Source: Liolophura sinensis (taxonomy: Eukaryota; Mollusca; Polyplacophora; Chitonida; Chitonidae). Taken from it: a DNA stretch of 64,000 bases. Numbering within the stretch: position 1 is the stretch's first letter; each line of letters starts with the position of its first letter. Below are positions 25,001 through 34,265 of the stretch, piece by piece. The notes below the pieces were generated by a model. It did not search any database. It was not told the DNA's origin and saw nothing but the letters and a program-made list of their open reading frames with translations. Location of the stretch: assembly GCF_032854445.1 (NCBI RefSeq), contig NC_088306.1, forward strand, positions 3,346,373 through 3,410,372, given 5' to 3'. Both the position numbers and the translations under genes were made by a program.

Positions 25001-25421
25001 TACCTTTCATTAACAATTAGTTTCTCTTACCTGCAAGAAGTTGTACCACGCCTGCCACACGTACCGCTGTCTCAGAGAAAATGTCCTTGATGCACATTGC
25101 GAGCAGAGCAGTGAAGGAAACTAGTATAGCAATGCCACACCCGACGCCAACCAGGACTGCCGCAATCTGCCAGGACATACTGGGAATGTCATAAAACGTT
25201 GTATACCTCCCGCATTCCTCCACAACTTTAATAAGTCCAGTTTTCATTAATTTTGGATAATTGCAGCGTCGGAAAACGCCAAAGTAGACCGGCGTGACGT
25301 GCTCGTCTCGCATCCAACCTTGAAGCCAGAACGGCAGGTAGAAGCCGACGCTCGCGGCCGTGGCGCTAAGGAATGACGCCAGCGCCCAGATAACGCCGAC
25401 TTTAGACAAACCAGACGACAT
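6943..25421 (-). CDS. LHFPL6: LHFPL6-like tetraspan membrane protein, three coding exons, complete
   Basis: Spliced CDS 25421-25031, 9148-9050, 7061-6943: 609 nt, 202 residues plus TAA; the human LHFPL6 protein is about 200 residues. Both introns are GT-AG and phase 1, so the frame is kept. Order of parts: membrane segment 1 at about residues 8-30; a large extracellular loop with FRRCNYP (50-56) and the EECGRY motif (68-73), whose C53 and C70 could form a disulfide; segment 2 at about 83-108; segment 3 at about 119-140; the family signature GWDS (144-147) and CG (154-155); C166 before segment 4 (about 167-189); a short cytosolic tail. Family members are four-pass plasma-membrane proteins; LHFPL3/4/5 partner GABA-A receptors or the hair-cell transduction channel, while the LHFPL1/6 branch has no settled function. 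Closest branch judged by eye is LHFPL1/6, not LHFPL3/4/5, which lack FRRCNYP. It lies head to head with a TSC22D gene. Confidence 0.93.
7492..7632 (-). mobile_element. MITE family 1 fragment
   Basis: Plus-strand text GGGCTTTGTAAAAAGTATAA..CAGAATATGCTTAAA..CACCTTG matches the right part of the reverse copies at 58.99 and 63.78 kb. The left terminal repeat is absent. Confidence 0.6.
8435..8945 (+). repeat. 21-bp minisatellite resembling the SINE-A core
   Basis: Degenerate units of the form GGAAACCTGACAGAGCCTGA.G repeat at about 21 bp. The SINE-A core itself holds two GGAAACC blocks 21 bp apart around GGGCAGAGCCC, so the array most simply arose by expansion of that segment. It lies in LHFPL6 intron 2, about 100 bp from exon 2. 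Confidence 0.75.
9050..9148 (-). CDS. LHFPL6: LHFPL6 coding exon 2 (99 nt)
   Basis: A small exon that completes segment 3 and encodes the GWDS signature (residues 131-163 plus one base). The acceptor is a pyrimidine run ending ..CCCCAG before 9148; the donor is G|GTGAGT at 9050/9049. It is phase 1 at both ends, so it is a symmetric exon; skipping it would keep frame but delete half of a membrane segment. A longer open frame runs through it in both directions but is intronic noise and repeat. Confidence 0.93.
9387..9470 (+). repeat. 20-bp tandem repeat, four units
   Basis: AAATTCTTGGTCACATACAG repeated about four times with single-base changes, in LHFPL6 intron 1 about 240 bp from exon 2. Confidence 0.85.
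10236..10268 (+). repeat. Poly-G / G-rich run
   Basis: A run of about 12 G followed by AGGGGGAGGGAGG. It has four or more G-tracts and so G-quadruplex potential on the plus strand. It is preceded by a short GT run (10193-10209). Confidence 0.7.
10415..11730 (+). repeat. 47-bp satellite, 28 units
   Basis: Unit AATTGCAAACTTCTATAATG + ATGACCTGCTACATGAGTAC + TATACAG. The span is 1,316 bp = 28 x 47, and every unit I checked keeps the 47-bp spacing, so indels are rare or absent. The first units carry GGTGGCCTCC and alternate CACAGAG/CACACAA ends (a 94-bp dimer); later units carry GATGACCTGC. There is no spacer between units, so it is not CRISPR-like. Confidence 0.93.
11827..12045 (+). mobile_element. 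MITE family 2 copy (219 bp)
   Basis: Terminal inverted repeats: TACCCTAAATGACCTCAAAT at the left, and at the right ATTTTTAGGTCATTTTGGGT, its complement with few mismatches. It is bounded by TA dinucleotides. Internal text (GGGAAAATGTAAGTTT, CATTTATTTGCCTCC) recurs in the 21.08-kb copy. It has no coding capacity. Confidence 0.75.
12447..12655 (+). mobile_element. MITE family 1 copy (209 bp)
   Basis: Left end TACTGTAATTCTTCAACCTT, right end AAGGTTGAGGGATTAGAGTA: inverted repeats of about 20 bp, TA at both edges. The body contains GTGAAGCCCTGG, AAAATCAAATTAAAAATGCG and CATAAATTGCAATAGAAGTT, shared with the 22.16- and 49.59-kb copies. It is non-autonomous. Confidence 0.85.
12853..13006 (+). mobile_element. 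SINE-A copy, 5'-truncated, 8-bp target duplication
   Basis: Core and tail as in the other copies, ending AATCAAATAAATAA. ATATTGGT flanks it at 12845-12852 and 13007-13014. Confidence 0.9.
13390..13600 (-). mobile_element. Probable MITE family 2 relic
   Basis: The right end GGACAAAATTGTAGGTCATTTACAG and the inner text TTCCAATAGGATACAATGCTACTTTCC match the copy at 14.38 kb. The left terminus is not clear, so its start is approximate. Confidence 0.45.
14384..14600 (-). mobile_element. MITE family 2 copy, reverse
   Basis: Terminal repeats TACAGTAAATGACCTAAAAT and, at the right, ATTTTCAGGCCATTTACTACA. The inner segment TATTTTCCCAATGGGATATG is the complement of the 11.83-kb copy's ATATCCCACTGGGAAAAT, so the orientation is opposite. 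Confidence 0.75.
14752..14893 (-). mobile_element. SINE-A fragment, reverse
   Basis: Starts GCCCTACTCAAGAATATTTC, runs through a mutated core (GTGGGAGGGAACCGTGCAGAG) to GAGAGGAAGCCAGCATTA. Both ends are missing. Confidence 0.8.
15531..15652 (+). repeat. (TG)n / (TGTGATTG)n microsatellite
   Basis: GTGTGTG runs interrupted regularly by ATTG, followed by poly-T. The His-Thr-rich frame on the minus strand here is only the microsatellite translated. Confidence 0.95.
19582..19733 (+). repeat. 38-bp tandem repeat, four units
   Basis: CAAGGCCTGTGTCTAATATC followed by TGGTGTGATGGCCAAAAA; units start at 19582, 19620, 19658 and 19696, with a partial fifth at 19734. It lies in LHFPL6 intron 1. Confidence 0.9.
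21077..21273 (+). mobile_element. MITE family 2 copy, diverged
   Basis: The left end carries CTTAATGACCTAAATTTG and the right end AGATCATTTGGGGTAAAT. The body CCCTCTGGGAAAATATGTGAG..TTTATTTGCTTCCAAAAATG matches the 11.83-kb copy. The edges are approximate. Confidence 0.65.
22164..22426 (+). mobile_element. MITE family 1 copy with an inserted 50-bp patch
   Basis: Left end TACTGTAATTCTTCAACCTT; right end AGGAATTAGGGTA. The body matches the 12.45- and 49.59-kb copies (GTGAAGCCCTGAAATG, CATAAATTGCACTGAAAGTT). Just inside the right terminal repeat, 22361-22413 replaces the expected GGTTG with text shared with 19839-19891. Confidence 0.75.
22803..22889 (-). mobile_element. SINE-A fragment, reverse
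   Basis: TTTATTTATTTTTGATTGAT tail, ATGCCGTACTCAATC, ATACGATGGCAGCCAG, then ends at TTGTTGGAGGA. Only the 3' third of the element remains. Confidence 0.8.
22976..23178 (-). mobile_element. SINE-A copy, reverse, with tandem GTGGGAG
   Basis: Degenerate tail, ATCCAAGAATATTTTACT, then GGTGGGAGGTGGGAGGAAACC (a 7-bp internal duplication) and on to GAGAAACCCAGCATGAACTC. A tRNA-like reverse B box (GGATTTGAACTC at 23241) lies further right and may be a separate head fragment. Confidence 0.75.
24440..24640 (+). mobile_element. Probable MITE family 2 relic
   Basis: The right end CATGGACAAAATTTTAAGTC..TTTACA and inner TTTTTCCAACAGAATATCATC resemble the 13.39- and 14.38-kb copies. The left end is not resolved. 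Confidence 0.4.
25031..25421 (-). CDS. LHFPL6: LHFPL6 coding exon 1
   Basis: Encodes residues 1-130 plus one base: membrane segment 1, the first extracellular loop, segment 2 and the start of segment 3. The ATG at 25421 is chosen because the reading matches the family N-terminus (short lead, then GVIWAL) directly. The exon ends at a strong donor, G|GTAAGA reading down from 25031/25030. The ORF would run only four more codons into the intron. Confidence 0.94.
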
Positions 25422-25457
25422 TGTTTATAGCAGCGTGTACAATGCCGGTAGCGTTTT
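25422..25457 (-). other. LHFPL6: Candidate LHFPL6 5' UTR segment with upstream 3' splice site
   Basis: Directly above the ATG, the minus strand carries a (GTTT)n pyrimidine-rich run followed by GAGCAG and then 35-odd bases to the ATG. This resembles a splice acceptor at 25458/25457, implying a non-coding upstream exon, as in vertebrate LHFPL6. Alternatively transcription starts close by and the run is a simple repeat. I could not identify the upstream exon. Confidence 0.35.
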
Positions 25458-26790
25458 CTGCTCAAACAAACAAACAAACAAACAGACCCCTGCAGGTGCT
25501 TTAGATTAAGCAGACTTTACACAAGCCACTGAGCCGTATTTGCCTTCCAGGCCAAACGAAGTGCATGTGTATACTGATGGGCCACGTGCTTCTGTGCACT
25601 GTACACAAACGAAATTTCAGCTAGGTAAACTCCACGATTTCTGCCAAAAAATGTAGAATATACAGATCCTATCTACAATGCGGCTTTTCAATCACTTTCC
25701 TCTCTTCATTTTCTCAGTATGGGCCTGTAGAGCTTATGTAGAAACGACCATCCAGTCGATCAAATACACACGCCGCAAAAAAATTGTCTACGCCGCACGA
25801 GAGATTGTCGGGGAAATTCCTGGTAATGCCCAGCAGAATAATGCCCGGTCTGTATTTAAGGTATCACAGAAAAATCCCCGAATCTTGCCTTCGGCTGAGA
25901 GAAGAGGACGCCAGTAAAATGAGATGTGATTTTATGCGCAGAAATCGAGTTCCCATGAAGTTTCAAACTTCTCGCCCGCACCCTTCTTTACGAGGACTCG
26001 AGAGTTGATTCCGTACGCTGCTGAGAAACTCCAGCCTTAAAGACTGTCACGTAGAAACTGTACCTGGATATATAGAGAGGTGAAAAGAAAAGATCATACT
26101 TAAAATTAGAACTCTGTGCACTTTAACAACCGGCAAATGTAACCGAGACAAAACATCATTATTCTATATGTGAAAATTTTACACAGCACATACGTTATAC
26201 ACAGCAATGCATATACATGTACGTTCGCACGTTAAATTTGTCCGAATGATTTAGTTATTACCTGATTTACGTCTACCTGCAGCCCTATAGCCGCATTTTT
26301 TTGGAGCCGAAACGAAGATTTACAGGTCTGTATGTATTGCCGATATCCCTATTACAACCCGTACCCCCTTAATCTTTCTTTTGTGTTTGTGTGTGTCAAC
26401 TCATGTGGGCTGCCCACAATTTCGTCTATTCAGCTGACTGTCCTATCACCATTGTCAGCTACTACAATAAAAGGGTATAATTGTGAATGGTAGGGTAATG
26501 CATGGTGAAATTGACATACCGCTCTACACGATATGGCTTACGCAGCTGATGACTGTGGTGTTACGGGTTAAGAGAACATTACAATGGAACCTGTACACAT
26601 GCCGTTAGGAGACTTGTCACCAGGGGAACCGTGCATACCGCTATATCAAGATGACGCCCTTAAGGGGATACACAATCGTTTTGATTGACTGGTGTGAGAG
26701 ATACATGCATGCGATTCCAGGCTATGTCCAATCTAAACTGTATTTTAGATATGGCACATTTACTTAAACGTTCTCTCTTACTCTTATATT
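25458..26790. other. LHFPL6 upstream region
   Basis: A mixed-composition stretch between the LHFPL6 start and the pyrimidine array, with higher GC and CpG around 25.68-26.03 kb. Two overlapping short plus-strand frames there have no recognisable domain. It may contain part of the LHFPL6 promoter, but I cannot place a start site. Confidence 0.4.
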
Positions 26791-26794
26791 CTTC

Positions 26795-27598
26795 CTCCAC
26801 TACCCTTATAGTCATCCTCCGTACCCATATAGTCATCCTCCCCTACCCTTATAGTCATCCTCCCCTACCCTTGTTGTCACCCCACCTCCACTCTTATACC
26901 CCCTCCCCAAGTCTTGTAGTCATCCTTCCCTATAAGAGAACTTCACCTTATAGTCATCTTTCCCTACCCTTCTTGTCAACCTCCCCTACCCTTATAGTCA
27001 ACCTCCCCTACCCTTACAGTCAACTTCCCCTAGCCTTAAAGCCATCCTCCTCCACCCTTATCCTCATCCTCCCCTCCATTTATCCTTACCTACTTTTATA
27101 GTCATATAATTATAGTTATCCTCCCTACCGTTATACTCATCTTCCTCTACCCTTGTAGTAATCCTCCCCTACTCTTATAGTCAACCTTCCATACCCTTAT
27201 AGTCACCCTCCCCATCCTATAAGTTATCTTCCCCTACCCTTATAGTCATCCTCCTCTACCCTTATAGTCATCCTCCCCTACCCTTACAGTCATCCTCCCC
27301 TACCCTTAGTAATCCTCCCTTAGTCTTCATTTCCTACCCTTATAGTCATCCTCCCCATCCTATAAGTTTTCCCCTACCCTTATAGTCATCCTCCTCTATC
27401 CTTATAGTCATCCTCCCCTACCCTTATAGTCATCCTCCCTATCCTTATGGTCATCCTCCCCTACCCTTATAGTCATCCCCCATAGTCTTCCTCCCCTACC
27501 CTGATAGTCATTTTCCCCTACCCTTACAGGCACCCTGCCCTACCTTTACAAACTTCCTCCCCTACCCTTACAGGCACCCTCCCCTATCCTAATAGTAT
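26795..27598 (+). repeat. 22-bp pyrimidine-rich minisatellite (CCCTTATAGTCATCCTCCCCTA)
   Basis: About 35 degenerate units over 800 bp, strongly C+T on the plus strand, continuing as plain pyrimidine-rich text to about 27.72 kb. Long mirror-like pyrimidine tracts can form triplex DNA. It lies 1.4-2.2 kb upstream of the LHFPL6 start codon. Confidence 0.9.
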
Positions 27599-27599
27599 T

Positions 27600-28423
27600 T
27601 CTTCCATACCTCCCACCATCCCTCTCCTTCCCCTGCTTTTTTCTCTGCACTTCCCTCTTTTTCCCCTCCAACGTTCACCTCTGCTTCCCTACTTACCCAA
27701 CCCCTCTGAATCCCTAATCCCCGTGTATACGTACAACACAATATTCCAACCTGTGATAACGTGTTATCTACCGACAACTTCACAACGACGTGCGTATTTC
27801 ATTTCATTTCTGACAATCCGAGGGCCCGTATACATGTAAGCATAATGACAATCGTCCTTACGATAATAAGCGATATGCCACGTACACTCTGGGGTCGAAA
27901 GCGACGACATCAGCGTGGAATAAAGGCCTGATCATTTCTACACTCAACATTTAATCTGAAATATGGGTCGCTTCAAGTCGATGCCAACAATTCCAGGTAT
28001 TTCTGGCTCATATGTGACAGGTGGTTGTTTTAAGGGATTCATTGCACGTTATACACACATACAGCGCTGGCTCGCTAACTCGCTCGCGGTATGGAAATCA
28101 AGTACTGGAAATCCTGTAAACATCGCATTTACAACATGAGAGTCCTCCAGTCATATTTGATATAGCTTATAGACTATAGACTATACAAAAATAGGCCTAT
28201 ACATCAATGTGTACTTCAGATTCTATACTTTGCTTCAACAGAGGAGTTTTAAACTGTAGCATCCAAACGCACTTATATTTTGTACGCTAATATTTTTACA
28301 TGAATATGTTGGAATTGTTCCACTGTATGCCTCCCTGCATGGTGTATTACACAAAGCGCGTGACGTAGGCATGTGATGCCGGTGTTAAACCTCGACACAC
28401 CAAAGTTAACAAAACAAACGAAA

Positions 28424-28457
<34 letters not shown>

Positions 28458-30240
28458 ACAGATATGCACAAAATTAAAAATTTTTGATTCACTTGAACAG
28501 AAGATATCGTGGAGAGAGATTTCTGCATCAGTTATAACATATATATTCCTCCGGTATACTGGCATCATAGAAGAACACTGGTATAAGCGGTTAGTTGCAT
28601 TTACACGAGTAGGCGCATTTTGTAGACAATGTTGTCGATCTTTGGATGGGATGCCCAAAAATTACTCTATTACCCGATACAACTGTTTTATTCTGTCCGG
28701 ATACTCGCACATGTTTTCATCAAATGTCTGGCTGTTGCATATCTAATACTGTATTAAAAAATTAACGCTTTACATGCATTATATAAACGTAAGAATATTA
28801 TAGCTGGGTGAACATGTATATTTAACACTAGTACTCCCTCGCGTGCCTCTTTCCGGTAAACAATGATAACGGTTGAATGACCATGAGCCTTTGGCGATAA
28901 AGGAGACAGCTCTGAATACCCCAGATCAGACTGACATTAGTCAAATTTGCGGGAGCTCCTAAGGATGATACTTGCAGCCGCCCATACCGAGGAAAAAAAC
29001 GTAACAATAAAATGCACAGGTAAATAATAAAGTATTACAACACAAAATCCAATCGATGTAGCTATAGCTACATTATACAGCTCATAGCGGGAACGTCATA
29101 TTATAACAGTATTTATGTAACACATTAACAAACAACCGGCACCTGCCGTGATGCTGCATGTCAGTACAATTGAACTCTTTGTCTTTATATTATCAATAAA
29201 ACTTAATATACGTACCTGTCTGCACGAAAACACTTGTTTAAAATAGAATGCACCGGCGCCTGCCAGTTGATACGGTATCAGCTGTGCTTAGCGTGTAATC
29301 CATGTACTGCCAGACTTCCTGTGGATTTTTATCCTTGGCCGCTGTTCGATATAACGGGTCAATTTTTCCCGTTGTATAGCTTGTCTGTGCTGCATGCAAT
29401 CGGAAAGCTCTGTACATAAGACCTGTTGGGATGGCTGTTGGGATGCAGTGAGGATAAGCAATACGGCTACTGCTGCTGCTACACCGCCAGTCTGCCAGCC
29501 TCCGCGGAGCCTGCTTCTGCTAGGGTAAGAGCCGGGGGATGATTCGCCAGCTAGTTGGCGTGCGGTCCTCTCTCAAGCCGTTTTATGAGTCACAACACGA
29601 TTAGACGATTATACAGCGTCTCAATACTCACAAGTGTGTAGCGAGCGAAATGGACAGTTCCGGCTACTACGTTAAAATACGGGCGCATGAGAAGCGTTAA
29701 GAAGACCCTGCTATCCAACATACAATATAACTCCAGTGAATGGATTAAAGCCAGGTATATAGCGATACACTAAAACTGCTCCGTCCTGAATGTACACGCA
29801 AACATTTCACCCTTCCTTTCCACTTGGACGGTCAGCACTATTCCGCTAGCCAGCTGACAGGAGATTGACAGCGATATACATCTGTACACGGCACTCACAC
29901 GACCCCCTTGTCACTACTAACAGCGCCAGGCCACACTGCACACTGATGACGGCAGTGCCCGCTAGAATTCGACAGATCTCTGGCCCTATAGCTCTGGACA
30001 TAACCAATGATGCTCGTTAGCTGAAGCCCAGAGGCCCCTGAACATGTATAATCGATTTTACACTATAGTATCCAGTTAGCCCGTAAATTATTCAGATGGT
30101 TTGCCCTATTCTTGGCTCATATAATTATATAGGTTGAAAACAAAGAGAATGAGAGTAATTACATGTACATAGTGCATATAGACATGTATGTTTCCCGAAC
30201 GTGTACACGTATATATAATGTTGAAATACTATACATTATG
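27600..30240. other. Intergenic stretch with a GC-richer segment
   Basis: No coding sequence is recognised. About 29.42-29.66 kb is relatively GC- and CpG-rich and contains an AP-1 consensus TGAGTCA at 29586-29592. It could be a distal promoter or non-coding first exon of LHFPL6 (minus) or an enhancer, but nothing proves it. Confidence 0.3.
28429..28454 (+). repeat. (TA)n microsatellite after poly-A
   Basis: A poly-A run followed by about 12 TA units. Confidence 0.9.
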
Positions 30241-30249
30241 CGTAAATTT

Positions 30250-30425
30250 AAGATTAATTTTAAGAAGAGCTGGTAGCGCAAGTCGTTAAAAAGGACCCAT
30301 GTTCGAATCCAGCTCTGGCTGCTTAGGCCGCGACTTAATGCTAGAAGGATTGTTAGATACCTGCACGGTGGAGGGCAGTGGTTTACCTCGGGCACGTCGG
30401 TTTCCTAACTCTATCAATTTCTCCA
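30250..30425 (+). mobile_element. tRNA-headed SINE relic (SINE-D) with SINE-A-like core
   Basis: GCTGGTAGCGCAAGTCG resembles an A box and TGTTCGAATCCAGC a B box, as in tRNA. Downstream GTGGTTTACCTCGGGCACGT..GGTTTCCT matches the conserved SINE-A core, so head and core are recombined relative to SINE-A. The tail is lost. Confidence 0.6.
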
Positions 30426-30615
30426 TCGAAAATGAGTTAATAAGTGAAGAAAGTTTGATGCAGTGACGTCCAGATTTGAACCCAAACCTCTTAATTTTGC
30501 GTGACAAAAACGATGTCCTTAGTGGTATGACTGGGGAAAGGCGACAGTCCTGGCCCTATCTACAACAGAGCGCACCACCAGTAAATGTACGTATATATCT
30601 CATGCGCTGAAAATC

Positions 30616-30854
30616 AAGACGCAATGACCCAGGGGCCTCTCTCCGTTGTGGTCGATGTGAGTCCAGCTCAAGTTGGCTTCCCCTCCAGCTGTACGTGGGA
30701 AGGTCTGACAACAACCTGCGGACGGTTGTGGGTGTCCCACGGTCTCTGCCCGGTTTCTTCCCATATTCACGCTGGCACCGCCGTATAAGTGAAATATTCT
30801 TGAGTACGGCGTGAAAACACCAATCAAATAAATAAATAGATAAATAAATAAATA
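30616..30854 (+). mobile_element. SINE-A copy, nearly full length
   Basis: Begins in the distal head (CAATGACCCAGGGGCCTCTC), then TGAGTCCAGCTCAAGTTGGC, core, and a long AAATAAATAAATAGATAAAT tail to 30854. The core is mutated (TGGGTGTCCCACGGTCTC). Confidence 0.88.
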
Positions 30855-30857
30855 AGA

Positions 30858-30920
30858 AAATCAGCGAGGCACAGGAGGGCCGGGTTCAACACCGGCCTTG
30901 GACAGGAAGTTTCTTAGTGA
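30858..30920 (+). mobile_element. tRNA-like SINE head fragment
   Basis: GGGCCGGGTTCAACACCGGC with TTGGACAGGAAGTTTCTT resembles the head and linker of the element at 36.0 kb. It abuts the tail of the preceding SINE-A copy. Confidence 0.45.
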
Positions 30921-31197
30921 CAAGAATAAAGCGGTCAACAACGTCCCTGTGGTCGTTTGCTCGCTTTTATTTAGACTCCGCCACCTCCTTTGGAGCACTT
31001 AACAAGTGTTATGTGGCATGTTTGCACATTAACTGCATGTGCATGTACATTACACGTATTTACAAGTCCTGGATCATGACTTAATCAAAACTCGCTTTGT
31101 AGAATCACCCACTGATACTGTTTTACAAGGTTGTTTCACATTAAATATTTCACATTTTTCACTTTCGCTGCATTTGACACCGAGATCGATGTATAAT

Positions 31198-31390
31198 ATA
31201 TGGTGTTTTACGCTGTGCTCGAGAATAGTTCACTTAAGCAACGGCGGCCATCATATGCATCATGTTAGGAGGAAACCGGACTCAGGGAAGTAGGTTGTGG
31301 GCAGAATATAATTCCCACGTGCGACTGGAGAGGAAGTCACCTTGAACTCATAGCGATCGCATCGGCGAGAAGCGCCTGTGTCACGTTAAT
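31198..31390 (-). mobile_element. SINE-A copy, reverse, degenerate
   Basis: TGGTGTTTTACGCTGTGCTC, AGGAGGAAACCGGAC, then GACTGGAGAGGAAGTC, GAACTCATAGCGATCGCATC. It reaches the head (CGCCTGTGTCACGTTAATC). Confidence 0.8.
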
Positions 31391-31529
31391 CACCCATACA
31401 CGGCAGTTGTATTGAAGGCCTGGATGCTATCACTAGATGTACGCACGTTATATGCCGGTCGTACCTCCAAGGTCAATATAATTAGATGCATGTCATGAGT
31501 CGTCCCCCCTCATTCGGTATTGTTCTGCA

Positions 31530-31787
31530 TTTTTCATTTCATTTGATTGGTGTTTTACGCCGTATTCAAGAATATTTCATTTATACGAAGGCGGCCAGCA
31601 TTATGGTGGGAGGAAACCGGGCAGAGCCCGGGGGAAACCCACGACCATCCGCAGGTTGCTGCAGACCTTTCCATGTACGGGCGGAGAGGAAGCCAACATG
31701 AGCTGGACTTGAACTCACAGCGACCGCATTGGTGAGAGACTCCTAGGTCATTAAGCTGCGCTAGCGCGTTAACCGACTATAGTTCTG
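31530..31787 (-). mobile_element. SINE-A copy, full length (258 bp), reverse
   Basis: Complete from tail (TTTCATTTCATTTGATTGG) through an almost consensus core to the tRNA-related head (GAACTCACAGCGACCGCATT, GCGCTAGCGCGTTAACCG). Twelve-base direct repeats with one mismatch, TAT(T/A)GTTCTGCA, lie at 31518-31529 and 31788-31799. Confidence 0.93.
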
Positions 31788-31802
31788 CAAGTATGCTGTA
31801 TG

Positions 31803-32125
31803 CTTTAGTTTTACGTCGTACTTAATACTATTTCAGCGATATTATGACTAAGTTTGTGTACTATATAGTGCAAGTCCATGCCAGCAAAGGGCTGCCGCAA
31901 AGGGCTGCCGCCACTGAAGTAGCATGCCGAAGACACCAGACATGACACCCCACCCTATCACATTATAGTGATAGGGCCAACCAGTCCCATTTCCTTGCTC
32001 TAACATCTTAGTGTTGAATGTCAAGCTAGGCAGGAACAAGTATCATTAAGAACTGTCTTTGGTATTACCCGATCCGGGTTTGATCCATCGTTTTCGAGGC
32101 GGACTCTCTGCTATTAGGACACCGA
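31803..32125 (-). mobile_element. SINE-B copy, reverse
   Basis: Plus strand begins TTTAGTTTTACGTCGTACTT (tail side), contains GACACCAGACATGACACCCC (core) and GGGCCAACCAGTCCCATTTC, and ends in a tRNA-like reverse head, GATCCGGGTTTGATCC. The layout matches the copies at 35.59 and 39.84 kb. Confidence 0.8.
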
Positions 32126-32399
32126 AGTGGTCTGTTCCATCAGTATAAAGCTATAATTATAAAAAAAATTCAAATTGACAGCCTTTATTCACTCCCCATA
32201 GACCTAATGCCCAAGAGTTTCTGGTTAATAAAGCTTAAAAATCCAAGTATCAACCCAAAAGCCATGGGACTGAAATATCAGACTAGTTTTTAAATACAAT
32301 TATATACAGCACAAATATTCAAGTGTCACCAATAACATCACATACAACTTGAAGAATTCAGCTATCACCCAGTACATCACCGAAGAATTAAAGGCAGAC

Positions 32400-34265
32400 C
32401 TCACACAATGGAATAAAGGATTCAACCATCTCATGTCACAGAATGAAGGATTCAACCATCACTTCTCATGTCACAGAATGAAATATTCAACTATCACTTC
32501 TCGCGTCACGGAATGAAGGATTCAACCATCGCTTCTCATGTCACAGAATGAAGGATTCAACCATCACTTCTCACGTCACGGAATGAAGGATTCAACCATC
32601 ACTTCTCACGTCACAGAATGAAGTATTCAACCATCGCTTCTCACGTCACAGAATGAAGTATTCAACCATCGCTTCTCGCGTCACAGAATGAAGGATTCAA
32701 CCATCACTTCTCACGTCACAGAATGAAGTATTCAACCATCGCTTCTCACGTCACAGAATGAAGGATTCAACCATCCCTTCTCACGTCACGGAATGAAGGA
32801 TTCAACCATCACTTCTCGCGTCACGGAATGAAGGATTCAACCATCACTTCTCACGTCACAAAATGAAGGATTCAACCATCGCTTCTCACGTCACAGAATG
32901 AAGGATTCAACCATCCCTTCTCATGTCACAGAATGAAGGATTCAACCATCCCTTCTCATGTCACAGAATGAAGGATTCAACCATCACTTCTCGCGTCACG
33001 GAATGAAGGATTCAACCATCACTTCTCGCGTCACGGAATGAAGGATTCAACCATCCTTCTCATGTCACAGAATGAAGGATTCAACCATCACTTCTCGCGT
33101 CACGGAATGAAGGATTCAACCATCGCTTCTCGCGTCACAGAATGAAGGATTCAACCATCCCTTCTCATGTCAGAGAATGAAGGATTCAACCATCCCTTCT
33201 CATGTCACAGAATGAAGGATTCAACCATCACTTCTCATGTCACAGAATGAAGGATTCAACCATCACTTCTCACGTCACAGAATGAAGTATTCAACTATCA
33301 CTTCTCACGTCACAGAATGAAGGATTCAACCATCACTTCTCGCGTCACGGAATGAAGGATTCAACCATCACTTCTCGCGTCACGGAATGAAGGATTCAAC
33401 CATCACTTCTCACGTCACAGAATGAAGGATTCAACCATCGCTTCTCGCGTCACAGAATGAAGGATTCAACCATCCCTTCTCATGTCACAGAATGAAGGAT
33501 TCAACCATCCCTTCTCATGTCACAGAATGAAGGATTCAACCATCACTTCTCGCGTCACGGAATGAAGGATTCAACCATCGCTTCTCGCGTCACGGAATGA
33601 AGGATTCAACCATCCCTTCTCATGTCACAGAATGAAGGATTCAACCATCACTTCTCACGTCACAGAATGAAGTATTCAACTATCACTTCTCACGTCACAG
33701 AATGAAGGATTCAACCATCACTTCTCGCGTCACGGAATGAAGGATTCAACCATCACTTCTCGCGTCACGGAATGAAGGATTCAACCATCACTTCTCACGT
33801 CACAGAATGAAGGATTCAACCATCGCTTCTCGCGTCACAGAATGAAGGATTCAACCATCCCTTCTCATGTCACAGAATGAAGGATTCAACCATCCCTTCT
33901 CATGTCACAGAATGAAGGATTCAACCATCCCTTCTCACGTCACGGAATGAAGGATTCAACCATCACTTCTCATGTCACAGAATGAAGTATTCAACCATCA
34001 CTTCTCGCGTCACAGAATGAAGTATTCAACCATCACTTCTCACGTCACAGAATGAAGTATTCAACCATCACTTCTCACGTCACAGAATGAAGTATTCAAC
34101 CATCGCTTCTCACGTCACAGAATGAAGGATTCAACCATCACTTCTCGCGTCACAGAATGAAGGATTCAACTATCACTTCTCGCGTCACGGAATAAAAGAT
34201 TCAACCATCACTTCTCACGTCATAGAATGAAGGATTCACCCATCACTTCTCACGTCACAGAATGA
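32400..34265 (+). repeat. 35-bp satellite, type 1 (about 53 units)
   Basis: Unit GAATGAAGGATTCAACCATC + ACTTCTCACGTCACA, exact 35-bp spacing over most of the block. A block of 11 units (385 bp) is repeated almost perfectly (33281 onward and 33666 onward), showing recent segmental duplication within the array. Confidence 0.93.

Larger units (their letters stand above)
9149..25030 (-). other. LHFPL6 intron 1 (15.9 kb)
   Basis: A GT-AG phase-1 intron. Contents in order: 20-bp tandem repeat (9387-9470), poly-G (about 10236-10268), 47-bp satellite (10415-11730), MITEs of families 1 and 2, SINE-A copies at 12.85, 14.75, 22.8 and 22.98 kb, a TG microsatellite (15.53-15.65 kb), a 38-bp repeat (19582-19733) and several poly-A/poly-T/poly-G runs. 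The stretches 15.7-19.5 kb and 23.3-25.0 kb are AT-rich unique-looking DNA in which I see nothing else. Confidence 0.85.

Noticed and set aside
25678-26008. Two overlapping frames just upstream of LHFPL6 as a small gene
   Set aside because: No recognisable domain; the region is better read as promoter-proximal, GC-richer non-coding DNA.
30256-30316. A genuine tRNA gene
   Set aside because: A- and B-box-like motifs are present, but the cloverleaf stems do not complete and a SINE core follows, so it is a SINE head.
30585-31735. Cluster of short frames on both strands
   Set aside because: They are translations of SINE-A copies at 30.6, 31.2 and 31.5 kb; similar frames recur at 4.1, 12.9, 45.7, 54.5 and 59.4 kb for the same reason.
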